Source of the DNA: Pholiota molesta
Lineage: Eukaryota > Basidiomycota > Agaricomycetes > Agaricales > Strophariaceae
DNA: 58,438 nucleotides
NCBI GenBank assembly: GCA_014925825.1
Contig: JACGCK010000255.1
Span: forward strand, 1-58,438
Direction of reading: 5' to 3'
Shown: positions 1 to 13,448 of the stretch, piece after piece
Layout: each line of letters begins with the position of its first letter
Numbering within the stretch: position 1 is the stretch's first letter
Notes under the pieces: model-generated
What the model saw: only the letters and a program-made list of their open reading frames with translations
What the model was told of the DNA's origin: nothing
Database searches by the model: none
Made by a program: the position numbers and the translations under genes

Positions 1-1946
1 GAGTTACTACTTTATAACCGCCTTGGGCTGGCCTTGGGGCTTCCGCGCTCCTATCACATCGATGGACGGACTCCCTATGGAGCGGCCTTAGGAAAGTAAT
101 TCGACATTCGTCAAAATGGAAATGTAGACACTAGCGCCCTGAATCCGGTTGATAAATGGGGCCTACTACCTTGGGACTACCAATTTTTCACTAAATCAAA
201 AACGCAGTAGTTAGCTAATGGCCGTGCTTCAGTAGCGCAATGATTTGTTAAGACAAGTATTTGCTATAATCGTACTGCATTCCAGCTACATAAGTTTACC
301 ATTCCTTCTATCAAATTTCAATTTATCATGTTGTGTCAGCTATAGCTAAAGAGAAAACCGGCGAATTCAAAAAGCATATGCACCGGATATGGTGAGAACC
401 GCTTCCATCACAACAGCGGAAAATATATAATGCACTTTGAAGCTGTGTTTTTCAGGCCTTCAGGCTCGCGAGGAGAGCATCCTCTCCTAAAATGGCAGTA
501 TTTCTGATGCCATGAGGCAATGGTTACGAAAATATCTCGTTGTTCGTGACCGTTGAATGTTATTCAGGAATTCTGGGAATGCTGGCGCACCTTTGAGAAA
601 ATTTGCACGAGCAGCGTAGAATTTTGACATCTTCATACTGAGATGGGAATTTTCAAATTATCCGTCGGTCCTAAAACGGAGAGGCGGCCCAGATGGCGAA
701 GAATAGAGACAGGTTAGGAAACAAGCGCTCAGCATGAATAAATGGTCTTAATTTCTATAGTCATCAAGTAATCTGTGCAGAATATCAGTCTGCTTGTTTA
801 TGGACGTTCGAAACTATAAAAATAATGATGTATACAGCATGTATAAGAGAACTTCAATGGGGATGTCTTGCCAGCTTTTTGAGAATTACTTGGCAGCTGC
901 TATCGATGAGCTCCCAACCTATACCCTTAGAGAAAGAATATATCCTCCGACGTAAATGGAAATTTGATTGCGTGGATCGTAGAGTGGATTGAGGAGATAA
1001 ATATGTACTTGATCAAGTTGAGACAGGATTTAAAACAGCCCAAACTCGCGAGTATCGGACATCCTAGGGGCCGAGTAATCGTGGACTCTTGAGTCAAATA
1101 ATTTTACTGTGCCTTACAACATATCATTCAGAATCTCCAAAGAAAAATACTAATCTGACGGTAGTATATTGAAACTAGCCTTTGAACGACGAATGAAACT
1201 TGTAGTGAAAGCGCCGAAGAGGTTACCTACACTAATTTTAGAATCTACATACTTGCGAATTCATGAGCAACATTGAGATAGAGTTCGTCCAGTTTCCAAG
1301 CTGATTTATCAGGCCATTTATTTCTGAGACCTACAGATGTGCAATATTAATCTCTCGGGATATTGTGAGAGTGTCTGGTTTATAGGAGAGGATAAGCGTA
1401 CGCCACATACAATTACGAGAGCTTTTATCTGCATTTGGAAATCGACATACTTGTGTACTGCGCAAATTGACGAGTCGTTTGCTGATTCCCTGAACCGTTG
1501 ATCAATAAACTAAGAACGTAGGATCATCACAACTTGACCGTTGAAGCTTGAGATCTGAGAACAGAAACTGGTTAGCGAGCTCGTCTACATGTATGTACAT
1601 CAAACTTGAAAAACTTCAAGATGAACTTGTTGTGAACTTGCGATCAATATCCCGGAATGATTATTTATAAATCATCATATCTTGTGTTCTCAGAACAGAA
1701 TGGGAGGGCTTTGTAGATGGTATTCGAAAGCTATCCTGACTGCTGGAGGTCTGAATAATGTATCACCAATACAGAAATCTTCATGAGTTTTCCTTGCCGA
1801 AGTCAAGCAGATATCACTCCTGTGTATGGATGATCAGATTATCTGATAAAAGATATGACAAGATCTAGGGGGGATAAGCGATTTTTATGACTCATTCTGT
1901 CGTTTTGCCGATTGTTTCCGATTAACTACCAACTAGCTGTGGAAAT
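1..1946. other. Gene-free left flank
   Basis: No frame gives a convincing protein and no tRNA or repeat array is visible. The sequence is AT-leaning with scattered stops in all frames. It may hold decayed mobile-element DNA, but I recognise no terminal repeats or transposase motif. Confidence 0.5.
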
Positions 1947-2867
1947 ATGTCAGCGTACGGGGAAATAAAACGTACCCACAGTGCAGCGCCTTTGCCGTCG
2001 ACGACATGGGCACACCCTGCTGCGGATGACGGGAGGCACGGCGGGGTATACATCACCGTTCACCATTTGACCTTGCCGACTGCGCGCGCACTGCCAGGCT
2101 TGCTCAATTACCTCGCTGCCGTATTTGCCAAGGAGGTAGAGGGCGGGTTGACTTACCCACAGGAGGACAAAATGCATCAAGAGACCTTTGAAGCATACTT
2201 TTTTGCTGCTGATGTCTTTGTCGGTGTTGTCGGACAGTCTCCAGGAACAGCCACGACTGCTGCTGGCGCTGACCGTCAAACACTAGACATAGAGAAGGAG
2301 AGAGATGGCAGGATGTGGGAGGAGTGTATCGCGGGCTTCTACTATGTGCGTATCACCGGCCGTTGCTGTTGTAATATTTTACTATACATGGAACTCAAGT
2401 ATGTTTTTAGATTAAACCCAATTATCCTGGTCGGTCATCTCATGTAAGTAGCGCGCGGTTCTGCGTGTTCACTCGGGAACGAGGAAACCGCTCCTGTATC
2501 ACTGTCTTATTACTCTCACATAGATATGCAATGCGGGTTTCGTTGTACCGCCCATCCAGAGGGGCAAGGGATATGGAAGTCTTATTTCCCAGTCATATGT
2601 ACACTATGCTCCGAAATTGGGATATCAAGCGAGCGTCTTCAACCTCGTCTATGTCAATAACAGCGCCTCCGTCAAGTACGCCCTATCTTTATTTTATTTT
2701 ATAATGTTTCTGTACTGATTGTTTACCCTAGATTATGGGAGAAACTTGGATTCACCAAAGCTGGCCGCATACCCCGAGCAGGCCGGCTCAGAACTAAAGA
2801 CGGTCTGGGAGAAGAATATGTCGATGCGTGGGTTTTCTACAAGTCTTTCATAGATTCAGAAGCCTGA
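1947..2867 (+). CDS. GNAT N-acetyltransferase, Mpr1-like
   Basis: Four exons: 1947-2345, 2411-2443, 2524-2675, 2732-2867. All introns are GT-AG and the joined frame is intact at 239 aa. Yeast Mpr1 acetylates toxic proline analogues such as azetidine-2-carboxylate and protects against oxidative stress; this substrate is inferred from similarity only. Visible features are the TYPQE stretch and EAYFF in exon 1, then FYYIKPNYPGRSSH across introns 1 and 2. The acetyl-CoA loop follows as NAGFVVPPIQRGKGYG, with the Q/R-x-x-G-x-G/A pattern as QRGKGYG. The terminal helix region reads VNNSASVKLWEKLGF. The N-terminal 40 residues are not conserved in motif. It stands alone between gene-poor stretches. 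The start is the first in-frame ATG. The family call is firm; the exact substrate is not. Confidence 0.85.
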
Positions 2868-3605
2868 GTTCCTGTTAAATTGCCGGAATACGATTTTTAT
2901 CATATCAACCCAGTCGTCCAAGGACGCTGTGGCCACATGTGGATTCAGAATGATTGACTGCTGTCCTTGATATCCACGTGTGACGACCAAAAAATACCGA
3001 CGCCACTAGAATTCAATACACCTTGACTCGCCCAAATATGTGTGCGATCCCTAACATTCCCGTGCCCGTCGCAAGCACATCTGCAAACTTCTCGAGCTCG
3101 TACCGCGTGAACGTTGAACAGAATTCCATGGTCTGCTATATGTATAGTACGTTCTCCATATGTTTCAACAGTTTCATCTTCTATCTGCAGCGAGAGTATC
3201 GGGCGCATCGACCGTGGAAGGCCATTGCATATGCTAATCGTTGGTCTTCTACTTTAGAACTAGTTACATATGCGGCCTGGTCATAGTCGGAATGCCGGAA
3301 GACGAAGTAATTTACATGAGCGCTTGAGCGCTTAAACGATTGCCGCATATGGCACTCAACAATTGAAATATGCGCTCAGCGTGAAATTTCCTTTCTTCAA
3401 CGGGTGACTATGAGTCTAAGTCCGTCTTTCGTTCCCCGAGACAGCCCGCAATGGACCTGTGCGCTTGAGCGCCCTAGAAGACAAAGCTATCATTACTAGG
3501 ACGCCCGCTATGTCACCTTCAGGTGGCTAAAAATCACCATGCTGAAAGCATTGGTCCCCCACATCCGATACTTCCCATAAATGGATTGCAAATGTTGAGA
3601 TGAAA

Positions 3606-3873
3606 GTCACATGATAACGTACACATGGCCAAATAATAGCTTGACCGACGACATACCACAAAATGTTGCGATGATTTTTGTGAAAGATCACATGATAACG
3701 TACACATGGCCAAATAATAGCTTGACCGACGACATACCACAAAATGTTGCGATGATTTTTGTGAAAAATCACATGACATTCACATGATAGCGTACACATG
3801 GCCAAATAATAGCTTGACCGACGACATACCACAAAATGTTGCGATGATTTTTGTGAAAGATCACATGATATTC
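3606..3873. repeat. Three-copy ~81-bp tandem repeat
   Basis: A unit beginning TCACATGATAACGTACACAT and ending near GATGATTTTTGTGAAA is repeated almost perfectly. Copies start at 3607, 3688 and about 3780. The first two are exactly 81 bp apart; the third is displaced by an 11-bp insertion that duplicates the CACATGA start. A fourth start (TCACATGATA) follows at 3861 and breaks off. The near identity of copies implies recent duplication. The repeat translates in one minus-strand frame only because 81 is a multiple of three, so I do not treat it as coding. Confidence 0.95.
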
Positions 3874-4203
3874 ACAACAAAATCCGAGAAACCCAAGAGA
3901 AACCTGTCTTGACTGTCCAGAAAGGGATTCTGTCAATGATATTGGTTGGGTTCCGATGGCGATCTTGGAGCTCGAAATGGGTTTCGCAAACGTTCGGAAG
4001 TCTGATTTGGCGAATTACAATAATTTGGTACGTGAATTTCTGCATGTTCTACTCGACCTCCTTACGAAGATATTGTATTCAGGTGCAATTTTGCTTCAAA
4101 TTAACACTTACTTCTTTATCAATCTTGGTGATTAGAATTGGCTCAGACATTACATGCTGCATCTTGAGCATCATAATCCCATCCCATAACTGTAACATAC
4201 TTG

Positions 4204-4350
4204 CCATATATTGAACTACTGCCGCCTTGTACATATATCACCTTTTCTCATAATTGATTGTAACAAACTTATTATATATTATATCTCGTGGTCTGTCACC
4301 TTGTACATAGAGCCATATATTGATAGTATTAATTTCTAGCCTTGTACATA
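4204..4350. repeat. Degenerate AT-rich short repeats
   Basis: CCTTGTACAT occurs at 4225, 4299 and 4340, and CCATATATTGA at 4204 and 4312, inside an AT-rich stretch. This looks like a decayed tandem array with uneven spacing. Confidence 0.5.
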
Positions 4351-7300
4351 GAGTCTGCATAGAATCATAATATAAAGTTCATAATATATTCTACTCTTGC
4401 AAAAGAAATTGTCTTACATCAGCATGGTGTCGGGGAGACCGAAGGTTGACCCTTTATGGTATTCATATTCATAGTTAGGGGTGCTGTCGTTTCCTTCTAT
4501 ATATATGCTACAACGGACAACGAGCGCAACAGTAACGCTAATTAAATAGCCGCCGACATGTACGACGCTTTTAGGATAAATCTCAGCGTTGTCCTTGCGT
4601 GTCCAACAATTTAACAGCTAAAAGTAGGACAACAGAATATAAAGCGCTACGCCGCTACATACCTTCAAGTCAATATGAGTCTTTCATTTTATTTCTTGTC
4701 TTTTCATCAAGGAATTACATGTGAACATCACGAAAATCCTATGCTCACTGCTACGGGTCTTTGTGATACATGTATCGTAGTAAGATGTATTTGTTGGGCA
4801 GATGCCGCCGCCTTGTTCTGTCGCAATTGATGGAAGTTCCCGGAATGGTGGCTTTGGCTGCTGCTTATCTATTAATAATAGGCAGGTAAAGAACACATCA
4901 CATCACATCACTGATTTCCATCGACTTCCAACCGCGTGCAAGTGACCATTATCCGATATACCTATCGCAGGTTGTTCACTTGTGTTCACTGAGCAAAGCG
5001 CTAATTTAATGAGCGGAAATGTAATAGAGCAGGCTTAGTATGGAGGTCTTTCCAGGCTCCAGCAACCTTCAAGGCACCCGAACTAACGCCGTATTCCAGG
5101 CAGGAGACGCAGCGTTTACATTTTCATCTGAATTTATGTACCTCCGAGCCTTCAAAGCTCCTGTCTCGGACGGGCAGATCAAATGCAATTTGCCTCAAAC
5201 TCTCTATCGATAAACACCTGGCCCCAGCGTGGCTGTATCTAGTAATGAAAAGAGAGAAAGGCCGTATCGCTTGAGCAATTAGCATGATAGCGCAAGACGT
5301 AAAATTTAATCTAAGTGTGGCATTTTTTCGTTATCAACGTGCGCACGCGCATTGGAGCCGCGCCGTGATTGACAATCGAAAACATGTCCATTGCAAAACA
5401 TGAGAATGAGAAGTTTTATCTCGCCGGATCGTATCTGACTCGTGAATGTGTCGTCGGGTAAATTGAAAGCGGAGAAGGGATCTATGTATGACGAGTGTAA
5501 GGCGCGAGCGCATGGACGATTAGAACGTTTGAGTTTTGAGTTGCCCGGAGTTGCACCCGCGGAACCCTAACCCGGTTATGGGGTTGTTCGGTCCTCCTAC
5601 TTCCTGTTCTCTTTCAACTCTCACCACGAGCACCCAACGAGCACCTCGCAGTTCTCTCCAGATCCATCATTTAACGCCGCTCTTCTTGCGGTATTACTGG
5701 AAGTTAAGGATCAATCGATTCCGCGGAAATATACACGGTGCCATACCATAAGTGAGTTCCTATGTAAACCGTAACGTGGTACGAGTAGATAGCACTATCG
5801 ATAGATGGAAGGTTCGTTGGCAATAAGCATAGGACCGAATGGACTGGGAAGGTCTTGACCAAGAATCTAGTCCACGCTGGCCTTCGTTCGAATCTGGATG
5901 AGTTAGAGACTATAGAGTTTGAGCGACGTCGAGAACGAGTTCTGACTCTGCTCTATATCGGATCTCATCCGTCTGGGCACTGCACATTTACTATGACTTG
6001 AAGAGCAATGTAACCGATAGACATGACCGGAGCGAGCGGGTGAGGTTGGAGGCCGATCCCGAAGAATCGCCTTCGCCAGGAATTGAACTCTTCCGGTGGC
6101 GGAATAAATGCCATGCTCGGCGTCAAGGCGGCGATGCTGAATAATGCATTTCTAATGACGGAGCGCACATTCCATTGCACGACCTACATAGCGGAGGGAT
6201 CGACCGTCTTCTTTGATGAACGGCAGCGATGCTGCCAAAATGCATGGAGCATCATGCATCGCGGAGCGGGAAATGCGGTCCTTGCTTAAACATTGTTCAA
6301 AGCTGCGTAAAAAAATATTGGGGGTCTTGTGTGGCAAATGCATAGCATTGTGATCTCTGTATTTTAAGAGTAAGTCCCTGATATGCTTTCCTCGAAAGGC
6401 ACCAATTAGAAGAGAAGGAGGGTGGTGGAATGTCCCATGGGTTCTGCCAGTTTGTGGTGCATTACGCCTGCGAAGAGGGTCTTAAACTCGTAAGGCGACC
6501 TGTCGAGAACCCACATGCAGAATTGGCGTGTAAATAATGTTTAATAGATGGTAAGACGCCTACCTGCAGAGTCCACTTGTCATCATAAGCTCCAAAGTTA
6601 TCTCCCACGAAGTGCTGTACATAGATGCACATCGTTTGGGGGTTCTGATTTCTCATATATTCTCGTCACATCTGCCTTCAAGGACATGGCGTGGTAGAAC
6701 CGATTGAGATGCCACGCCCTTGAGTCGATGCTGCGGCGAAGTGTTAACATAGTTTCGGCAGGAGAAGAAAAGGTGGAACAGATGGTTGAGTCATTTTCTG
6801 GAGGTTTCTATCATGAATCATAGTCGAATCACTCATTCTGCGTGAATCTTGAAAGACGTCGAGAATAAAGTGACATCTGTCCGGTTTTCAAGCCTGAAGC
6901 CTATGCCCGAGGGGAGAGAATCGTCCACAAATTGAAAGCTTCTGGGGCATCCCGCAAAGTACGAAGGTTGGGAGTCATTAAAGCTGCCCGTAAAGAATGT
7001 AATGGACGGTGAGGTGATTTGGCAGATATATCATATCAAGGCTGATATGGAGAGAGAACAAAGGCAAGCCTGATGTAACGGCGAGAGTCGGTGATGTCGG
7101 TGTAAAGATCATTGTAGAGGTGCATATCTTCACAGCAGTCAAGCACAGGCGTCATTCTGCTAAGAGGATCACCGTACACTGGCATATGAGATAATGACGG
7201 GAAACATGGTGAATGTCTGTGCAGTGCCTGTGCGGAAATGATATATTAGATACCCGGACCAGTAGGAGTGTAAGAATAGCCAGAGCACAGGTGGCCCTTG

Positions 7301-8034
7301 AGCTTGAAGGAGCGGTGGCAATCCTCGTGCAGACACTTTCTGTAGGCGAGATGTGTTGGGGTTGTGGTGGATGGGTGTTGAGTTGTTCGGCCGATGTGTC
7401 GAGTCAGAGTGTAGGGTAGACATGTAAGAAAGTGAATAAAATATTAGCAATGCATGAAAGTGTTGGTTTGGTTCATCCGGCAGCGGTAGCATCGCGCCCG
7501 ATGCGAAGTCGGAGGCTGTGCCCGCGCACGACAAACCCGCCGTCGGCCAGGTCGCATTCTTTCTCTCCAGCATGATCGGGCATATGTCAAGGAGTCAAAC
7601 TCGTCCCAGTACGATATATAAAAGCTTGTGGGTGTCAGAATGGTTTCGACTGTAAATCTCTGTCGCGCCCACAACACTACTATCTTGACCTAATTCTAGT
7701 CTACACACGTTTGACGGCGCATCAGCAGCTGTTATCTAATTGTAGGACCCGCCGACCTCGACCAGAAGCACTAGTAGTATCCAAGTGGCATATAGAAGGT
7801 AAGCACTACTTTCTGTACATCGCTGTTCGTGGCCTGCACTGGTCGTGGTCCGAATGGGGATCTGGGCAGTAGCAGGGCCACAGGGACAGGTCCGAAAAAG
7901 GAGTTCGCCCCACAAAAAAAGTTTTTTGCTCCTTCCATATGGGGAAAAATCGCCTCGTGCCACTATTTTTGCTACATAAAGACCTTTTAATCCGGTTCGC
8001 CATTCCCTGACATTCCGCCCAGTGATCCAAATCA

Positions 8035-9049
8035 ATGGCCACCCAACACCCAGGCTCAGGAGCCCCCAGGCGCACTTTCGCTGTTCCATCGGTGAGCAAT
8101 TATCCACTCTCGTCGGACGAGCCGTCCATCTCAATTTTTCGCAGGCCGCGCCACCACCCAACACCGTCAGTAGAGGCAATCCCGACCCATATCATGGCCA
8201 GGAGTTTCTTGCCAGACTCGCCTCGCGATTCATAACGCATCTCTTCGCGTGTCCGGACTATCCTCCATCCTCATCACATGCCCACGCCCGACTACCTTTT
8301 TTCATCGCGTATGCTTTGCACCGGACGAAACTGCATCCAGCAGTCACCTTTGCTGCCCTGGTTCTCCTACAACGGCTAAAAGCGCGCTTTCCTTCAGCGC
8401 GCGGTTCATCCGGTCACCGTCTCTTCATCTCTGCGTACATGATTTCTCTAAGGTTATGTGCGACGATACGTATTCCAACAAATCATGGTGTATAGTCGCG
8501 CAGGGAATGTTCACTCTCCGGGAGGTGAACCAGATGGAGCGCGAGATGTGCAACTACTTGGATTGGGAGCTAACGGTCGACGATCCCATTCTGACGAACT
8601 TCGAAGTCGCCGTCAAAAACGATTTCCGGGAAAGCAAGCCCTCATACCCCAACTACCCGACGACATTTGTTTCCAAACGCGCTGCTAGAGCGGAGGCCTC
8701 GGAGTCTAACACTCCTTTCGATGAAAAATCCAACACGACGAGCCCCATTCCCAGTTTCGCGCAGAGACAAAACACCGCGTCATCAACCAAAACGACTCCT
8801 GCTGCAACGCCTACGAAGGCGTCATGGGGAGCCGATCCCAATACCCCCGATACCCCTTCCCCAAGTTTCTCCAACTCTGCATCCCCTACGTCATCAGGTT
8901 CGCCTGCGACGCCCATCGGTGGTCCAGAAACGAACCCGAAGATTCGGGGTGTGGATTCTTCACCGTCATTCGGGCCCACCGAGGTCGCTCCTGTTACGCA
9001 TCCTTTGAAACCGAAGATGTTCGCGTTCGCGATCCCGTCTGGTTGGTAA
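8035..9049 (+). CDS. Pcl/Pho80-type cyclin (frame broken once)
   Basis: Regulatory partner of a Pho85-like cyclin-dependent kinase. Two exons: 8035-8091 and 8145-9049, with a 53-nt GT-AG intron. The ATG at 8035 has a good context (AATCAATGGCC). The cyclin box runs from FLARLASRFITHLF through HPAVTFAALVLLQRLKARF and HRLFISAYMI, then continues as SKVMCDDTYSNKSW and QGMFTLREVNQMEREM, ending near NYLDWELTVDDP. Between AYMI and SKVM (about 8447) the frame slips by one missing base, although the two halves abut exactly where the family is contiguous. With that base the protein is 320 aa. The C-terminal 150 residues are Ser/Thr/Pro-rich, likely regulatory. The break could be a real mutation, but the same one-base loss recurs in other genes here, so a sequence error is likelier. 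Confidence 0.85.
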
Positions 9050-12000
9050 CCTTTGCCTTCGCCCGCATGTGGGTCTCTTTTTATTATATTTCTCGTCTCG
9101 TGCATCATTTGTATTATATTCAATCATCAATACCCCTCATTTCATTTTTCTTGTCATCCTGCTTCATCCATCATACTTATTTCCTTTGTTTTCTGGTGTC
9201 TACATGCCTTATATTTTTTTTGCATAACCTACGCACCGGACACTATTCCGTCTCGCATCACATTAGGCATTCAATGTTTATTCACGACACTTTGCATTAC
9301 GCATTACTTACATTGTATCTTTACCATACACAAAGCAAAAAGAATAAAGAGAACATAACCATTATCGTTGGGTGAACCGTGTGAAAGCCTTTGAACAAAG
9401 TCGAACCATTCGCGACGCGACAACGTGGAACATCAGGTTATCAGACGGGCATCGAACAACAGCTATCGAACAAACGCGTCTGTTAAAACAACTCGAGCCA
9501 ATCCGGGGATGGGCATTCCTGGGGTAACGCGAAATTCGAATAATATGCATCCTGACACAGACAAGCGCACACTGACATACTGACATACGTTCTGACCAGA
9601 TCCTCTGAGCGTGCCCTTGAACGTGTTAAACACGCGCTGGCTGTAGATCCCCAAGCATCGATTATCGAGGCAGGCGTATCAAAATTCACTCTTTTTGAAC
9701 TCGCGCTAAGAAGTTCTGATTAGAAACGTCTAAAATAACACGTTTTTTCCTTGGGTCCCATCATCCACTGTGGACGCGACTTCATATCGTGCATCCCTTG
9801 TTGATGATAATGCACTAACTAGAGAGCCGATAGATGTCCTATCGCTGCTAGTAGGACGTTATCGGACTTGACGACGACGTGTATTAGGTGCAACGCTCCG
9901 AATCCAGACGCCCACTATTTCGTCAGTTCAGGCAGCAGGCTGCCAGGTGTCTGATTTCCATCCAAAAATTAGCTCGGACTTCACATCGCACTTCCGCCAA
10001 TGCAGCGCCGGGAGATTATTACTTCCCCATGCATTTATGTAAGTACCTTGGTCAGATCTCTCCTTCTGCGGCCACTGGCAGGCAGTCCAATGGGCGCGCT
10101 ACATGTGTCGACTGGATGGCGAAGAGCTCGCCAAATGCACTAAAGCTGGCGTATGGATCCAGCCGTCTTTCAAGGTGCTTCCCACATTGAAGCATGGGGT
10201 AGGAGAAGACGTTGCGTCCGTGGGGATAGATGGATAAATGAGAAACGATATCCTGAGAGTACTTGCGCAGTGCATGTATCTTTTCCACTGCAGGCTTGAC
10301 ATCGGCGTTGAGGAAGTTCGCGTCTAGCGCGTAGGCATGATCGCCTTCCAACACCACACAAGCCGCACGGCGCTACACGGCGTGGTGTGCGTCCTGACTT
10401 CTGATTTCCAAGGAAATACATTGGGGAGGCGCAAGTTCGCAACCGTTGAGCCGGCTGTCGGCGCGAACCTGCATTCGAAATTCACTCACGCAATTACAGA
10501 GAATTGGTGGAGGCTATCAGAACTACTATATGAGCGATGGCTCGGGGCTCGCGCATATATCATCTGACCCCCCTATCAGGTCGTCTGTCCTGCATGTGTA
10601 TGGGATCTACATGCTTCCAGGATCATTGCAATCGCGACGGGAAGGTCAACGACGGGAAAAAGCAACGACGGGACTGAGGCTTTAATTGAATGAACACGCC
10701 CAAGTGTTCCGCCACCCTTCCAGAACGCTCAAACACATCTTCTTGCCACGCAACGGTCGGGAACGTGTTCATACATACGTCAAGCACTATAATGTGAACC
10801 ACCCACTGTAAGTTTGCGCATCAATGATACTAAAATTCGCTCCCGTTCATGATAGTTCGTTGGTATTTGCACTGGTGAGTCTCGTTGGCGATAGATTCAA
10901 TTATGGCATTAAACTGTATATTATCATTCGTCGGGGAAGATGCGATTGCGAGCGTCGTGTTTACCAGAGGACTTTCAGCTAAGCAAGTCTAATTATGTCG
11001 AAAATACTTACCTGGATTCTGAAAGAAGTTCAAGGACTAATACCGTGCTGTTCTTTCGAATCATCAGAGAAGCCCACAACGGGAGATATGTACTGAGACC
11101 TTTCCCGCTGGCTGTCGTAGCTGGCGCTTCGGATTGGAAAATCAATGGCAGATATCAGTTGGTGATATTATCCCGGAGGACCCAGGTAATCGCGAACGAG
11201 AAAGAGGAGGTACAATCGTACCATTTTCGTTTTTTACCTTCCAATTTTAGTCTATTTCAGTCAAGGAAAACCGGGAACGGTTGAAGCGAGATGGTCAATT
11301 GATTTGAATGCGCATGACGAATTTGAATGGTCAGAACAGTTGCCGGTAATGCCCACATGCCAAAAATCCGAGAAAAAGGGATACTTACAGTCTGATTATT
11401 GATATGCAGCATGTCCGGGAGACGGTGTTCTGCGGTCTCCACGATTGCCATAATGTTCAGTTTAGACGCCACGGACGCTGTTAAGCACCGCAATTTCGTC
11501 TAGCGCGGACGGCTCATCTAGAGTTATGTGAACGCCTGCAATGTTACAAACAGTAGTTTTGATTCCAGTAACACCTCGTGTTAACCTCAGGTAGCTGTAG
11601 GAATGTCACCTGAGGCAAAATCGTGGGTGTGAGTATATGGCGATATCGGACCTCTCGGCCTTATGTGCTCGTCTACTAAGTAAGTACAGTTCCTCGATGG
11701 GGTTGACAGAGGCGCTTTGATGTCCGGTAAATAGAATGTATCCAGTACAAGAGAGTTCTCGCCCTCTTAAGTCTTGCTTTGAAGTAAAGCGCGCAGTGCG
11801 GTCGCAAGGGTGATTGCAGGGCACAGTGATAGAATGCCTTCAGAAGTTCTTACTGTCAACAGAGCAATATTTGTTGACGTGCTATGCTTTTTCTTGAAAG
11901 CCTTCACCAATTGTTGTGTGCCATTATTCGACGAAATAGACAAAATATCTCAACTCGTTGCCTCGATCATCTAGATTATTTACAATAGCGCCGAAGATCA

Positions 12001-13361
12001 TCGATCGCCGATTGGGCGCTTAAGTCAAAAATGTGAATGAGCACGAGTCGAAGACTCAATTGCTTACACCAGCTCATTCCGCAGTGCCATCATTTCATGA
12101 GGCATACCATAAAATGCGGGGAATCAAAACGTCACTAATTTAAGCAACAAAGGCGGTATAAAGAGCAGGCGCACTCATCAAGATATCTTCGGTTGTGCTT
12201 GATCAATCACTTTATCAACGTATTGGCATTCGTCATTTCTGACTTGTAGACTTATACATTGATCATGACTGTGTCTTGATGACTTAACTTATAACCCAAG
12301 TGTCACTCGGGGGATGAGAAGGGGATATGGGTATAACGATAAGAGAGAGTACTCGTACTCATCACCACTGCCAGAAGGTTGTCTCTGATCTCATAGCTCG
12401 GGAACCATTTTCCCATAGCTACACCTTCTAAGGCATCCAAAGGTGGATATCCTATCCTCCGTGAAAATTGCGCCACACACCGCTCAGCGCCCGGCTACTT
12501 AGTGCGACGGATGAGTACCTGAGGTTGGACTAAGTTGCGGGTCGCGGTAAACTTGACGACTCCGCGCTGGTCTGAGTGACTGTGGGTGACGATTGAATCG
12601 AAGTGAGCTCCTTCCCGTAGCGTGCTTGCTTCCTAATATTGACTCGGTGCATGGACAAGAATCTGATAATCGGAATCACTAGTAGGAATCCCTCGCAGGC
12701 AGTTCCGCCAGGTGGTTAATTGAGTACCTTTTTGGCGACAACATCTTGATGGTTAGCATATTAATTATCGTACATATGATTCCTTTATATATAGATATAT
12801 ATTATCATCCAAGTCCGCAGGTTGTGGAAGACACGATGAATACGAATACGTGGAGTTCAGAGCGTACCCGCCGGGGTGCCTTGACAGTGATGGTGGAGCC
12901 AGTTACTTTCCAAGACGTAGTATCGATATTTTAGTACTGTCTTGTCATTAGTATTCCACCCAGCGCTCCGAACGAACATCATCGGAGTAGTGTTCAATCA
13001 CATTGCTAAGGATTGTTCAATGCATTTTACTACATAGTTAGATGGACCATGAATCATGATCATCTGTGGGATTCGTGTTCACCTCGGATGATGCTCTACA
13101 CTCTCGGATCTACTATGAATGAAGGTAGTAGGGAGTCAGTGACAAGGAGCAGTCCATATTATTTGTTGGTTCAGGAATCATTGACAGAGAAAACAATTTT
13201 GGAGACATGTGAAGTGGAGAGTCGAGACAGAGTAAACAATCTTCCAGTGCCTAAGGTCGATTCACTCAAGCATTAGGTACTACAGACATTTATGATTTTC
13301 TCCATAACCGGTTAACCACTTAGCAAAGGAATTTGGAAAAAAAATAAAGAACGAAGGGATC
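9050..13361. other. Gene-poor stretch
   Basis: No supported gene. A minus-strand open frame at 10052-10357 (101 codons, no recognised domain) is the most protein-like segment. A plus-strand frame at 10940-11284 also lacks known motifs. From about 11500 to 13300 the sequence is AT-rich and featureless. Confidence 0.45.
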
Positions 13362-13448
13362 TGCATTAAGAGGGAATCGAACCCCCGGCGGGTCGAGCTT
13401 GAAATACTCGAATGGCAACGACCCAGGTTACCACTACCCCATTAATGC
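13362..13448 (-). tRNA. tRNA-Gly (GCC) with 16-nt intron
   Basis: On the minus strand the acceptor arms GCATTAA and TTAATGC pair perfectly, with discriminator A. The D arm has AGTGGTA in the loop, the T loop is TTCGATT and the T stem has one G-U pair. The anticodon stem GGTCG/CGACC encloses TT-GCC-A, so the anticodon is GCC at 13414-13416. A 16-nt intron (13397-13412) sits at the canonical place, one base after the anticodon. No CCA is encoded, as expected for a nuclear eukaryotic tRNA. Confidence 0.93.

Larger units (their letters stand above)
2868..8034. other. Gene-poor stretch with relics
   Basis: No complete gene is supported. It contains the 81-bp tandem repeat (3606-3873), GCGCTTGAGCGC palindromes near 3318-3333 and 3461-3473, and an AT-rich zone at 4200-4400. 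Short peptide-like segments that could be decayed exons occur on the minus strand at about 3010-3130 and 5965-6340, and on the plus strand at about 5580-5750. None carries a recognisable domain. Confidence 0.5.

Noticed and set aside
3527..3832. Repetitive minus-strand protein frame over the 81-bp tandem repeat
   Set aside because: The frame stays open only because the unit length is a multiple of three. The peptide has no family and two frames are open at once.
7277..7420. Minus-strand C2H2-like stretch (CLHEDCHRSFKLKGHL)
   Set aside because: It has two Cys and a distant His only, ends in a stop soon after, and no upstream exon fits. Spacing does not match a classical finger.
8022..9375. 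Several other open frames over the cyclin locus
   Set aside because: They are shadow frames of the cyclin. Only the joined segments carrying the cyclin box are conserved.
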